Part shown: one piece after another, positions 1 to 9,468 of the stretch
Position numbering within the stretch: position 1 is the stretch's first letter
Layout of the letters: each line of letters opens with the position of its first letter
Origin: Porphyra umbilicalis
Taxonomy: Eukaryota; Rhodophyta; Bangiophyceae; Bangiales; Bangiaceae
DNA length: 64,000 bases
Direction: 5' to 3'
Assembly: GCA_002049455.2 (NCBI GenBank)
Contig: KV919068.1
Location: forward strand, 1 to 64,000
Position numbers and translations under genes: made by a program
The notes under the pieces: generated by a model
Database searches by the model: none
Told to the model about the DNA's origin: nothing
What the model saw: only the letters and a program-made list of their open reading frames with translations

Positions 1-600
1 GGGATGGCAGGCGCGCCTGCATGGCCCGCGGCGGGGGGGGGGGGGGGCGCCCGTCGGCGGCCCCGTGGTTGCAGGGCCCCTTACAGGTGCAGGGCGGGGA
101 GGGTGGAGAGGGCGGGGCGGCCAGGCGACCGTTGCGGAGCCGTTGTGCACGGTGCCGTCGCGTGTCCGCGGCGCCCTTAACACGCGTCATGCGAGCGGTT
201 GGGGTGGGCGGGACGGGTGAGTGGGGGCGGGCTCGCACACGGCGCCCGAGGGTGAAAGAGAAGCGGGCGACAGAGCACGTCGGCGTGCGTGCCACAGGAA
301 GGAGGCGCGTCGCCGCGTCACGCCCACTCCCACCTGCCGTCCGACGGCGTGCGAGCGCCCAGCCCTCAGCCGGGCCCGCTTCGCAGGGGCCCAGGCACAC
401 GAAAAAATGACACCTACGGAGACCGTCCAGCGCGCAGGCAGGCGGTCGACACACGTAGAGCGCGTCCACAGCGCCCCACTGTCCGCGCAACACAATCTGG
501 GCCGATCCGGAGGGACGAGCCAGTGGGACCCGCCACCACAGCCTGTTCACGCCGACCTGTTTGAAGGCGGGAACCGCACGCATGTACGCCACCCACGTAG

Positions 601-750
601 GACGGCTGGGGGGCCGCGCGGGCCACGTCGGACGGCTGAGAGGCCGCGCGGCCCCCATCGGACGGCTGAGGGGCCGCGTGGGCCACGTCCGACGCCTGAA
701 GGACCGCGCGACATGCGTCGGAGAGCTGATAGGCCGCGAGGCGGCCCCTG
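601..750. repeat. 30-bp tandem repeat, five units
   Basis: Five consecutive 30-bp units begin at 601, 631, 661, 691 and 721. Each starts with a variant of GACGGCTGAG followed by GGCCGCGCG and a variable tail. The last two units are the most diverged. The period is a multiple of three and one plus-strand frame reads a ten-residue Arg/Pro-rich repeat, but nothing else supports a protein. Confidence 0.75.
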
Positions 751-1662
751 ACGAGTCCCGGCGCTGACTGCCGTCACGCCTCCAGAGCCAGAGAGGGCGT
801 TAGCGCGGGGGTCGTTCCAACGTCAAAGGATGACAAGCTTGTCACGTGACTGGCTGGCCATCCGTTCTGTGCCGTCGCTGTGTCCACAAATTGCGCAAAG
901 CGCTTCGCCCCTTCTTCAGCGGCCCACTCGTGCACGATCTCATTCGGTGACGCGGGCCAGGTTACACCGACCATTGGGCATGTGTGACCGAAACGGACAG
1001 TTTGTGGCGTCGACCAGATTCCAAAAGTACAGTTTTTGTCTAAAGTGATGCAATCCAGGACGACAGATTGGTTCGATTTACTGCTTCGGCCAATCACAAC
1101 GCCTCCCCCCAGGCTGGGCGGTTTGAAAACAACTTCCGAGAGTGTCGCTGGCGATGTATCTGACCTGTTGGCATCTCGCTACGATCCTGCCGCACGATGC
1201 GGATCGCACAAGTGACGACGCCCGTTGGCCTGTTTGCCCGCCCAGCCGCCTACCGCTTCTTGGGTGCCCCGAACCGACCCGATTGCCAACGAAGAGACTG
1301 CACACGAGGAGATCGCACAGTGCCCAGGGCCCGTCGCATCTTTTGGGTGCCCTGTTCATGTCGCGGCCGTGCCAGGTGTCGGCCCGATAGTCCCTTTAAA
1401 TTCCATTTTCTTCGACGTTGTCATCGGTTTCGACGATTGTAGCGGCATATCTGGCGCTTGATAGGGACGTGGCGATCTCACCGCGACTGCTTCACACGCT
1501 TTCAGGCCATATTTTCGGTGGCTTCGTTTCATTAAGCGCCGATGGAGATCCTTTAGCGCTTCTTCGGTTTCACTCAAATTTGATGTAGCAGAATGGGGCT
1601 AGGCTCAACCCAGCAATAATGACCCCATTCGGACCGTCTCGTGACTCGTTTCAACCCAACTA

Positions 1663-1794
1663 CAGCCGTTCTCTCTAAAACCTCGCACGCCGACTGTTGC
1701 ACCACTCTCACAAATCGGCCTCTGCGACCCCGTGAAGGCCGATTTGTCAGAGTGGTGCGACAGTTGGCGTGCGAGGTTTTTGCGAGAACGGCTG
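1663..1794. mobile_element. 132-bp foldback (TA-flanked) DNA transposon, copy 1
   Basis: The element is almost one inverted repeat: arms of roughly 60 bp start CAGCCGTTCTC and end GAGAACGGCTG, with a short unpaired centre near 1722-1735. It is flanked by TA on both sides (1661-1662 and 1795-1796), the target duplication of Tc1/mariner/pogo-type elements. A second copy of identical length lies at 54693-54824. It has no coding capacity, so it is a non-autonomous (MITE or foldback) member. Arm mismatches show that it is not fresh. Confidence 0.75.
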
Positions 1795-2150
1795 TACATC
1801 GCGCCTGGCCCCAAACAGGGCCCCCAGAATGGGCTTTCCATTCAGAGTGCCACACGTTGCACCTCTAGATTCCCCAACTGGAGAATGGGATCGACGTTGC
1901 AGGGTTTGCTCAGAGAGTTGCCGCCTCATTCCAATGAGCAGCGCTTCCCGTTCTCCAGGCAGGCTGGCAGGCCTGCGTCGTCACATGGCTCTGGCCGAGT
2001 GGAACAAACCCAGGCATGCCTGGGATCGGCCTGGCCAAATGACACGCGTGGCAGATTTCAGCCAACCAGCGTTCGACAACGTTTGTCACAAACGTCGTCA
2101 CAAACGCCTGCCTGTGTGTCCCGGAACGGGCCTCACACTGCAGCAGAGCG

Positions 2151-2216
2151 CTAGGGTCGCACGCCGCGACCCTAGCTCCATTCAGAATGTATGCCGCGAC
2201 CCTAGCTCCATTCAGA
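2151..2216. repeat. Hairpin plus 24-bp direct repeat
   Basis: CTAGGGTCGC at 2151-2160 pairs with GCGACCCTAG at 2166-2175. The right arm belongs to a 24-bp unit (2163-2186) that is repeated exactly at 2193-2216. The function is unknown. Confidence 0.6.
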
Positions 2217-2679
2217 GAGCACCACGTTGGAACAATATTTTCGGGGACGTCTGTAATGCTGAAAGCCAGAGCGGACGCCTTAACTGGGCGCGCGGACCGG
2301 TCGGTAATCGGCCTCTGGCGTCCCCAAATCTGGCTTCTATGAGGAAGGCCACCGCTGATTCGCAACTGCCTCCGAACTCACCTGTGGGTTATCCGGTTGA
2401 ACTTATCTGGGCGCTGTAAATCGTTTCTGGCCCGTTTGCAGAAGTTTTGCGTACGGGACAATGTCAGTGGTGCTAGTTTCCACATATATTGCCACGATAG
2501 ACACGTGGGGACACGTGGTCCATCTCTTTACGATAATCGACATTGTTGGCATTGCTCTAAGCGCACGTGGTGGGCACCCCGCCCGGGCTGGGACGAGAGG
2601 TGGTGGCACAACTAGCGCCACGTGTGTGGCCACAGCGGTCTTCATCGACCGGTATTTGGCGGGGGTCGGATGACCCAGC

Positions 2680-2701
2680 TGGCTATCTGGCCAGATAGCC
2701 A
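2680..2701. repeat. Perfect 22-bp palindrome
   Basis: Both strands of 2680-2701 read TGGCTATCTGG followed by its exact complement. The flanks (ACCCA on the left, TGGGT on the right) allow a few more pairs. It could be a protein-binding site or the centre of a decayed foldback element; nothing in the sequence decides this. Confidence 0.6.
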
Positions 2702-3437
2702 CAAATGGGTATCAAATGTGGGCAGCAGTCGCTACGTGGCACGAAACGTGTCCCCGACCCACGCCACCGACCCACATTTGACTTGCCGACGCTCTCTATT
2801 GTTGCCAAAAGACAAAATTCCAGGCACGTGCGTGCAATACCCTGGCCTTCAGGGCGGTTGCACGCTCGGCGACACATTGACACTGGGCATGCCGGCCGGC
2901 TCCATAGCCGCGAGCGCGCACGGGGGCACGTACAGCCACGTTGCCGTGGCGGGGATAACGTGGTCCGGGGAAAGGGGTGCCGCTGCCGCCACCGCAGCGG
3001 CGGCGGCCCGCCGGCGTCGCGCGACGCCCAAGGGAGGGGCCGTCACTCCGCCGCGCAGCGTACCTGCGCACGGCAAGCGGGGCGGCCGGCATGGCGCACG
3101 GGCGGGCGGGTGGGACCGACTGCCGCGCGACGGGGCGCCTCTAACCGCGCCGCTAGACTGCGTCAAGAACTGCCGACGAGCCGCCGCAACAGAAGCCGGC
3201 GCGCAGGCACGATCACTCGCGGGTCATCGCGGGCGCGTCGAAGCCCGGAAGTCGCTGCGCGCGGTCGCCGCGCGCAACTCGGGGCGGTGGGGGGGGGCAG
3301 GGGGGCAGGCGCCGTCCGAGCCCTATGACCGCTGGGGCCGGACAGTCCTTCTCAACCACGTAACTCCATTCGCTTTTAGCGTCATCGCGACCCTTCCAAC
3401 ACTGACACGCCCTCAGATCCCTGAGGACTAGGGAAGG

Positions 3438-3550
3438 CACATGTCATGCCACGTTGTGACATGTCAATGACATGTCAGTGTCACGCCCCACGGGGTCGAT
3501 TTCGCCGATGTCATGACACAGGAAATGTCATGACATGTCACCACGTGTCA
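3438..3550. repeat. Cluster of ATGTCA / TGACAT motifs
   Basis: About six copies of ATGTCA, several forming the palindrome TGACATGTCA, are packed into roughly 110 bp, with related GTGTCA and CACGTG forms. The cluster lies about 0.5 kb beyond the stop codon of the minus-strand NOG1 gene. It could be subterminal repeats of an old DNA transposon or a regulatory array. Confidence 0.5.
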
Positions 3551-4059
3551 GACCCCCCCCCCCGATCCTGTGCCTAAAAACGCATGCTGAGAATGCGACC
3601 AAGCGCGCACCATATGAGGGGGGTCCCTGATCCGCACGAAGTCCTCAAAATCGACTCCAGCGGGGTCAAAATCGCACTGTCGCGAGGTCGTTCGCAACAA
3701 GCGGATTCTGTGCCAGCCAAATTCATATTCAAAGGTGGGCTACTATGTCGCAGCAGCAGCGACACGGTGACACCGTGTCGAGACATCTGATAGGAATTGA
3801 TGGACAGGGAAATGTCACCTCGACACCGTGCCAACTCTACTGAGGACACGAATGCAGACAGCCACCTCTGAAACGGAGAGCAAGTCCCTTGATCTAAGTA
3901 TATGTGTGCATCACTACACTTTGAGAGCACCCTGTCCTAAAGGCCAGGGAAAAATGAGAAGAGAGACACAAGAGACTCGAACACAGCCCAACACAAAAAT
4001 CGATACATAGAATGCGGAATGCGCCTCTCCACTCCCCCCCCCCCGCGGTTGCCGACCAC

Positions 4060-6276
4060 TCACCTCCGGGTCGTCTTGCCGACACCACGCTTGCCGACCA
4101 CCATGTGCTTGGGGTTCTCATTGTAGATGGCGCGATCGCCCTCGCCCTTGCGGGCCTCCCGCCGCACCCGCACTTGGGTCTTGGCGCGCGCGGCCTTCTC
4201 TGCCTCCTTGGCGTGGCTCACGTCCCGGATGCCCGAGGTGCTGCCGACGCGGATGCGCTTGGACGAACGCGGCCCGACGCTAACACTGCGGCTGTTGCCG
4301 CGGCCGCCCGCGTCCGCGCCCGTCGCGGCCACGACCGACATGGAGCGGTTGCGCTTGGAGCCGACTGCCACGGCCGCCCCGTCGGGCGCCGCGTGGCCAC
4401 GGGGCCCCTTGGAGCGCCCGCGGGAGCGCCCGCGCACCTTCTCCGTCAACTCCTCCGCGTCGTCGTCGGCCATGCCCAGCGACTGGAGGTGCGAGCGGAA
4501 GTCCTCCACGTCAAGACCCTTGCGGGCTTCCGCCGAGCGGGTCACCGACTGGCGGCCGCGGGCGCGCTCCCGCGCCGACGATGCGCGCGCGAGCAGCTTC
4601 TTGTCCCGGATAGCCGCGACCGTCGCCCGCTCCTCGTCGGTGAGTGCGCGATAACCGTCCAGGACCGCCTCAGAGGCGTACTCAACCTCCCCAACGGCCG
4701 TGCGCGCGTCCTCCTCCGCCTCGAGGGCCGCGAGTTTGGCCTCAATGTCCGCGTCGACAAAGTCCGCCACGTTCTTCCCATTGATAATCTCGGGGATAAC
4801 GTCGTAGGCCCAGGCGGGGCGTTTGAGCTCATACAACTTGCGGTAGTCCATCGAGTAGACGCCGGCGCCGCCATTGTCCGCCTCCAGGTCCCGCTCCAAC
4901 CGCCGCCGAGTGCTGCCGTCCATCGCCTCATCCTCATCCTTGTCGCCGCGCGTGTCGACGCGCGCGCCGGGGCCCGCGGCAAGGCGACGCACGTACGGCG
5001 CGTCGTCGTCGGGGAGCTCGGCCGCAGCGGCGGCGGCGGCGGCGGCGCGTTTGGCCACAACGCTCGGCGGGATGGTCGGCGGCCGAGACGGGTTGAGCTC
5101 ATCCCCACCCACAGGCTGCGCCAAGTGCAGCCGGTTGAGTACCGCTTGCGCCTTGCGGGATTTGACCTTTGCTTCGACGCGCTGCGTGAGGAGCAGCTCG
5201 CACGCCGTCCGCTTGACCACCGCAATGCCTGTGGCGTCCCGCGCAGACGTTTTCAGGAGCGCGTCGGCCGCGCGCTGCGCGGGCGGCTCCTCGGGCAGGG
5301 TGTCTTCCCCTGGAGCAGGGACGGTGGCGACGGGGGATGTAAAGTCGGCCAGCAGCGCTTCGGCTTCAGGCGTCAGCTCCTGCTCCCAACCCAGGTCAGT
5401 CTTGTTGGCGACGACAATCAGGGGCTTGGCCGCAAACAGAGGCGCTACGTTTCGGAAGAGCGCATGCTGCTGCGCCAACGAGTAGCCACACGCCTCGGAC
5501 GGGTCGACAAAGAAGAGCACAGCCGCCCGCAGGTGCGCCAGCGCGGTGATGGACTGCATCTCAATGGTGTTACGCTCGTCGAGCGCGTGGTCCAAAATGC
5601 CGGGCGTGTCAATGACCTGCCACCGGAGGTACGCGTGGTCCGTGTGGCCAATGAAGAGCGACTTAGTGGTGAAGGCGTACGGCTGCACCTCGACGTCCGC
5701 CCGGCTGACGACATTGAGGAAGGAGGACTTGCCGACGTTGGGGAAGCCTGCAATGAGCAGCGTGCGGGCGGTGGGGTCGATGGACGGCAGGCGGGCCATG
5801 TGTTGCCGCACCTGCTCTAGGTATGCCAGCGATGAGTTGTGACGCTTGATGAGCGTGCACATACGGCCCAGTGCCGCCTTCTTCAGCTGCTTGCACCGGT
5901 ACAGCGAGTCACCATACTTGAGCATCCGCACATAGTCCCGCGCAATACCATCAACGAGGGAACGCGCGTGCGCCAGCTGTCCCAGGGCGAGCTTGTAATG
6001 GTCGCGGTCGTACAGTACGTTGAACAGGTCGGCGTAGAAGGGGTGCAGCGAGTCAAAATGCGGAAAGTCTTCCACAATGCGCGTCAGCTTGTCGTGGAAG
6101 GACTGCTGCGCAAACTTGACCTTGCGGGTATAAAAGTCGCGGATGCGTGTGATAGCATAGTGCCGGTGGATCTCCGTCGGCGTCTTGCGCTGTGTCTTCG
6201 ACAGCACCACGTCAATGAGCGCCGTGCTGCCCGAAACAATCTGAATGCGCTTGAAGTTGTAGTGGGATTGCGCCAT
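4060..6276 (-). CDS. NOG1: Nucleolar GTP-binding protein 1 (NOG1/GTPBP4)
   Basis: This is a 738-residue GTPase required in the nucleolus for assembly of the 60S ribosomal subunit. The N-terminus (HYNFKRIQ, then SKTQRKTPTEIHRHYAITRI) follows human GTPBP4 almost residue for residue. The G1 loop GFPNVGKS is at about 177-184, followed by PYAFTTKSL, the G3 motif DTPGILDH and the G4 motif NKTD. The C-terminal half is basic and low-complexity but ends in PKHMVVGKRGVGKTTRR, as in other family members. I chose the ATG at 6276 because it puts MAQSHYNF at the family start; the frame is open upstream only through a TTG codon. No intron is needed and the length fits the family (about 630-730). The conserved ends argue that the whole gene is present and functional. 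Confidence 0.97.
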   Translation of the reverse strand: MAQSHYNFKRIQIVSGSTALIDVVLSKTQRKTPTEIHRHYAITRIRDFYTRKVKFAQQSFHDKLTRIVEDFPHFDSLHPFYADLFNVLYDRDHYKLALGQLAHARSLVDGIARDYVRMLKYGDSLYRCKQLKKAALGRMCTLIKRHNSSLAYLEQVRQHMARLPSIDPTARTLLIAGFPNVGKSSFLNVVSRADVEVQPYAFTTKSLFIGHTDHAYLRWQVIDTPGILDHALDERNTIEMQSITALAHLRAAVLFFVDPSEACGYSLAQQHALFRNVAPLFAAKPLIVVANKTDLGWEQELTPEAEALLADFTSPVATVPAPGEDTLPEEPPAQRAADALLKTSARDATGIAVVKRTACELLLTQRVEAKVKSRKAQAVLNRLHLAQPVGGDELNPSRPPTIPPSVVAKRAAAAAAAAAELPDDDAPYVRRLAAGPGARVDTRGDKDEDEAMDGSTRRRLERDLEADNGGAGVYSMDYRKLYELKRPAWAYDVIPEIINGKNVADFVDADIEAKLAALEAEEDARTAVGEVEYASEAVLDGYRALTDEERATVAAIRDKKLLARASSARERARGRQSVTRSAEARKGLDVEDFRSHLQSLGMADDDAEELTEKVRGRSRGRSKGPRGHAAPDGAAVAVGSKRNRSMSVVAATGADAGGRGNSRSVSVGPRSSKRIRVGSTSGIRDVSHAKEAEKAARAKTQVRVRREARKGEGDRAIYNENPKHMVVGKRGVGKTTRR

Positions 6277-6660
6277 GGTGACAGGCAGCCGCAGGGCAGC
6301 AAATGCAGCCTTCAAGATGGGTACGGATGCGGGGAGAGGAAGACAACAAGATGGTGCACCGAGGATGGTAGGGCGAGGTCAATAGCAGTGCAGCCGGACC
6401 GCGGAGGCGCGAGGAAGAAACACGGTGTGCCACGACGCAGAGGCGTACACGGCGGCGACACGTAGGTCACGAGGTGCCGTTGTGCCGAGGCGGGCAGCGC
6501 CGGTTGGACAGGACGGGCCCGCCGTTGCACCGTCGGCGCCCAAGCTTTGTTTCCGGGCAATCGAAATGTACTTTATTCAGAGAACGATACCGGGACAATG
6601 AGATTTGCTGCTTCGGAAGTACAAGTACACGAGGTGAGCCCTGAACTCATCTCAAGTTAG
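6277..6660. other. NOG1 upstream region
   Basis: About 380 bp lie between the NOG1 start and the first transposon. The NOG1 promoter and 5' untranslated region must lie here or inside the adjacent transposons. I could not pick out a TATA box or other defined element with confidence. The last eight bases (6653-6660, CAAGTTAG) are the left target duplication of the hAT-type element that follows. Confidence 0.5.
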
Positions 6661-7368
6661 TAGGCTTGTACTTCACGCCCTTTACGTGATTGGGAAGTCA
6701 CGTTTTACGTGATCGCAAGCACGTTTTTAATGTGATCACTCATCACGCCCAAGCAGAAAAGGGCGTGAACTGGGGCGTGATCTCATAGTATAATTACGCC
6801 GCCGACGAACTTAACACAGTGCAATCCAATGCACTGGACCGTGGGCGGGGGCGCACTGCTGCGGCCAAGACGATCAGCCCACCGGCCCTCGCACGCCGAC
6901 CCAAGCGCCACGGGGTTGGCCCCCTCCTAGACAGGTGCCCCTCCCACATTGTCTGCGTCGGTGGCTGCGGCTGCGACGGCAGCTTCTGCTTCTACAGCTG
7001 CCTCTGTTTTACAGCGACAGTGATACCGAGACTGCCTGGCCGCCGTCCGTCATCGTCATTCCCCCCCCTCCCTTCCATGGGGCGAAGCCACGCGTCTTCC
7101 CCTTCAACCTCTTTGACATAAAGTCATACTTGAAGGCAGCCTTCGGTCTGTGATTGATTGGTTCTATACAGCCTCAAAGCAGTTCACATTGATCGCCGCC
7201 AGTCCGAGAGGGGTGCTACATATACAAGGAACAAGTATATTCGTTTACAATGGGTGCTACCTGTGCGTGTTCACACCCCCGAAAGGGGCGTGATTAGGGC
7301 GTGATCGGGCGTGATCGGGCGTGACACGCCCACACGCCCCGGGTTTGGGGGCGTGAAATACAAGCCTA
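6661..7368. mobile_element. 708-bp non-autonomous hAT-type DNA transposon with 8-bp target duplication
   Basis: The terminal inverted repeats are TAGGCTTGTA followed by CTTCACGCCC at 6661-6680, and the inverse at 7349-7368 with a single mismatch. An exact 8-bp direct repeat, CAAGTTAG, flanks the element at 6653-6660 and 7369-7376, the target-site size typical of hAT transposons. Inside both ends GGGCGTGA (or TCACGCCC) recurs about eight times, for example near 6750-6785 and 7275-7330, resembling the subterminal transposase-binding repeats known in hAT elements. There is no transposase frame, so it would have to be moved in trans. The intact target duplication suggests a fairly recent insertion. 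A decayed hAT transposase gene lies at 32270-34042, but I cannot show the two are related. Confidence 0.8.
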
Positions 7369-7383
7369 CAAGTTAGTACACTA

Positions 7384-7641
7384 CTAGTGTCTATTCCCCT
7401 GATCTTGAGGATCAATTGATCCTACTTACGCGAAAAAAAGGAATCTTTCTTCCTTGCCATGCACGTTTTTGTGCCCTCAGGTGCCCTTGAACAGTCCGAC
7501 GGGTAAGACGGGCACGCTGCGTTCGCCTGTATCGAAAAAAAACAGAACGGACGTCAGGTAGGTTCTTTTTTGAGGTGCCTCATATGAGGATCAATTGATC
7601 CTCAGAGGATCAAATGATCCCCTCAGGGGAATAGACACTAG
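7384..7641. mobile_element. 258-bp TA-flanked MITE
   Basis: The 19-bp perfect terminal inverted repeats read CTAGTGTCTATTCCCCTGA at 7384-7402 and the inverse at 7623-7641. TA flanks both ends (7382-7383 and 7642-7643). Imperfect copies of GAGGATCAATTGATCCT occur inside each end, giving secondary hairpins. It has no coding capacity. It starts only 8 bp after the target duplication of the hAT-type element and shares its right-hand TA with the next element. Confidence 0.75.
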
Positions 7642-7643
7642 TA

Positions 7644-7773
7644 CAGTGCGTTCTCGTTATAAGAGACGGCTGATTCAGCTGAATCTCAATAAAAGTGGCC
7701 TACACGAACTGGAATGGAAGACTCGCGACCCATATTCTCTTGTAAGTGATTCTCTTATAACGAGAACGCACTG
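7644..7773. mobile_element. 130-bp TA-flanked MITE, pogo/mariner-like ends
   Basis: Perfect 23-bp terminal inverted repeats begin CAGTGCGTTCTCGTTATAA at 7644 and are mirrored up to 7773. TA flanks both sides (7642-7643 and 7774-7775). The CAGT start and the TCTCGTTATAA core resemble ends known from Tc1/mariner and pogo elements. It has no coding capacity. Perfect arms suggest a young copy. Its left TA is also the right TA of the preceding MITE. Confidence 0.8.
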
Positions 7774-7845
7774 TAGTGAGAGCCGTGAGTGTGGAACCCT
7801 AATTGATGAAAGAGAAATGGCATTTTGACCAAAATGAAGAAGAAG

Positions 7846-7919
7846 TACTCTCGCCGAGGCTCGAACTCGGGACCTCCAGCATGTTAGGCTGGCGCTCTAA
7901 CCAACTGAGCTACGAAAGC
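7846..7919 (-). tRNA. tRNA-Val (anticodon AAC)
   Basis: The reverse strand folds into a standard cloverleaf. The acceptor GCTTTCG (7919-7913) pairs with CGAGAGT (7853-7847), using G-U pairs at the first and fourth positions. The D-arm is GCTC/GAGC around AGTTGGTTA. The anticodon stem CCAGC/GCTGG encloses CTAACAT, giving anticodon AAC. The T-arm is CCGAG/CTCGG around TTCGAGC, and A is the discriminator base. There is no intron. It is oriented like the tRNA-Tyr gene about 1 kb away. Confidence 0.9.
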
Positions 7920-8905
7920 GACAGGTTGGAACTTGCTTACCTGCTGGCGGAACGGATCGCAGGATGACATATATTTTACATGATGTCTGATAGGTAACGT
8001 CGATTCGGGCAGATCGTGCCATCGAGATCTGCGCGTCACCAACAGCATGACCAACAAAAAGATGAGCGGGCGACATCGAAAGGTCCCACGTGGACCCTCG
8101 TGGCCTTTTAAGCTAGGGTCCTGCGTGCAGGGTCGCACCACAATGTCGGCCCCTGCGACCATGGCCTCCAGTATTGGAGTCTCTCCCACCCTTGTGGGGC
8201 CATGGTATTGACAACAGGATGCGCTGTGCAAGAGAGAAGACAAGTGCTGTTACGGATCCCAGCATCCCTCAGCCTCAATTCTTGCCGCCCTAGCACTAAG
8301 AGGTCGTGCAGAGGGGCAACTGCTGCGAGAACAACCGGGGAGAAGCGCACGGCACGTGGCAGCGCCGCGGTCTTGGGTGGAGCTCGGCCAGTCGGGACGA
8401 TCGAAAGAAAAGAGCGTGTTTTGGCACGCACGGAGGCACCTCGTCTCCCCGCGTGGCGCGCCTCGCCGCGGCCTCTGTGGTGACTTCGGCAAAAAAACCA
8501 TTCACTGTTGTCAGATGCCGTCTCCGCCATGCTGTCGCGTGCCGATGGGCTGCCAACCGCCGGACGTCGACGGCCGCGGGGGGCGGCCACAGGCGTCGGC
8601 TTTAACCGACACCGGCAACCGAGTGACGGCAAAGGCGACGGCTACGCACACCGCTGGGGAGCACATCGGCAGGCGGCATGGGAACGACACATAGAGTGGC
8701 GTGGGAGCACAGTCGCTAGCGTGGGGCAATGAATTTTTGGCGAAGCTGGCAGAGGGGAACAATATGCGCGGAGACTATTCGCCAAAGAAGGTAGTGGCAG
8801 CGGTGGTGCCAGCGGTGGCAACGTCTGGGGCCGAGGCAAGGAAGTACGCGACGAGGCGAAAAAGGGAAACAGCAGGCACTGAAGTCTGAGCCAGCCAAAA
8901 GCAAC

Positions 8906-9017
8906 TCTCTCGAGCCGGAATCGAACCAGCGACATTCTGATCCCAATGTCCTAACCACTACAGTCAGACGCTCTTGGTTACGGCATGCCGATGCCGCGCC
9001 AACTGAGCTATCGAGAG
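8906..9017 (-). tRNA. tRNA-Tyr (GUA) interrupted in both the D-loop and the anticodon loop
   Basis: The reverse strand gives acceptor CTCTCGA (9017-9011) pairing perfectly with TCGAGAG (8913-8907). TA and D-stem GCTC/GAGC follow, then anticodon stem TCTGA/TCAGA and T-arm GCTGG-TTCGATT-CCGGC, the usual eukaryotic tRNA-Tyr sequence, with the C1-G72 pair of that tRNA. The anticodon GTA is at 8961-8959. The anticodon loop is interrupted after the base 3' of the anticodon (CTGTAG, then 16 extra bases at 8942-8957, then A), the canonical intron site and expected for tRNA-Tyr. The D-loop is 31 nt (8974-9004) instead of about 8-9: after AGTTGG there are about 22-23 extra bases that can form a CGGCAT/ATGCCG hairpin. 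Removing both insertions leaves a normal tRNA-Tyr. D-loop (ectopic) introns are known in nuclear tRNA genes of the red alga Cyanidioschyzon. A tRNA pseudogene is the alternative, but all stems are intact. Confidence 0.85.
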
Positions 9018-9468
9018 TTGAGCACAACTTGCTTCGTGGCAATGCAGTCCGCTAGCAAATATATATACAGAAGAGACAGAGAACAGATAGTGTCGCCTGC
9101 TGTGCTTCTTGGACTTGCCTGTGCCTACCTCGGGACTGTCCCATGACCGCCGAGGGTTGTCCTTGACCCTGCGCTCTGACATGATGATTGGTACTCGCGT
9201 GTACCGCCGGCCTCGCGGCCCCGTGCCAGCGTTACTGCCGTTGGCCGCAGGCAACGTGTCGGCTTTGGTTGCACACGGCGCTGTACCAGCGGCGGCCCAC
9301 ATGGCACGCGGCGCAACGACTAAGCCGACAGGCTGTGGAGGCAGGCAGCTCTCACGACAAAGTTCCCACACGCCGGTACGCCCGCGCCGCACGCGCGTGC
9401 CACGGCGCGCGTCGCGGAACGGGCAAAGCGGGACCCCCGCGGAGCGAGACGAAGGAGCCCGTGGCGCT

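Larger units (their letters stand above)
1..4059. other. Gene-poor, repeat-bearing region
   Basis: I see no supportable protein gene here. Open frames are short, lie on both strands and read as composition artefacts. The stretch holds a 30-bp tandem array, a foldback transposon, a short hairpin/direct-repeat block, a perfect 22-bp palindrome and a cluster of ATGTCA motifs, each listed separately. From about 800 the base composition is clearly less GC-rich than the neighbouring genes, which is where the transposon-like pieces lie. Confidence 0.6.
7776..9468. other. Spacer carrying two tRNA genes
   Basis: Apart from the two tRNA genes listed separately, I see no supportable gene between the MITE cluster and the RING-finger gene. 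Short frames around 8108-8700 and 8964-9716 overlap on both strands without any recognisable domain. Confidence 0.5.

Noticed and set aside
601-750. CRISPR-like reading of the 30-bp tandem array
   Set aside because: Units are contiguous without spacers, diverged from each other, and the genome is eukaryotic.
4012-5820. Long plus-strand frame opposite NOG1
   Set aside because: It is a shadow of the conserved minus-strand gene; NOG1 motifs account for the strand fully.
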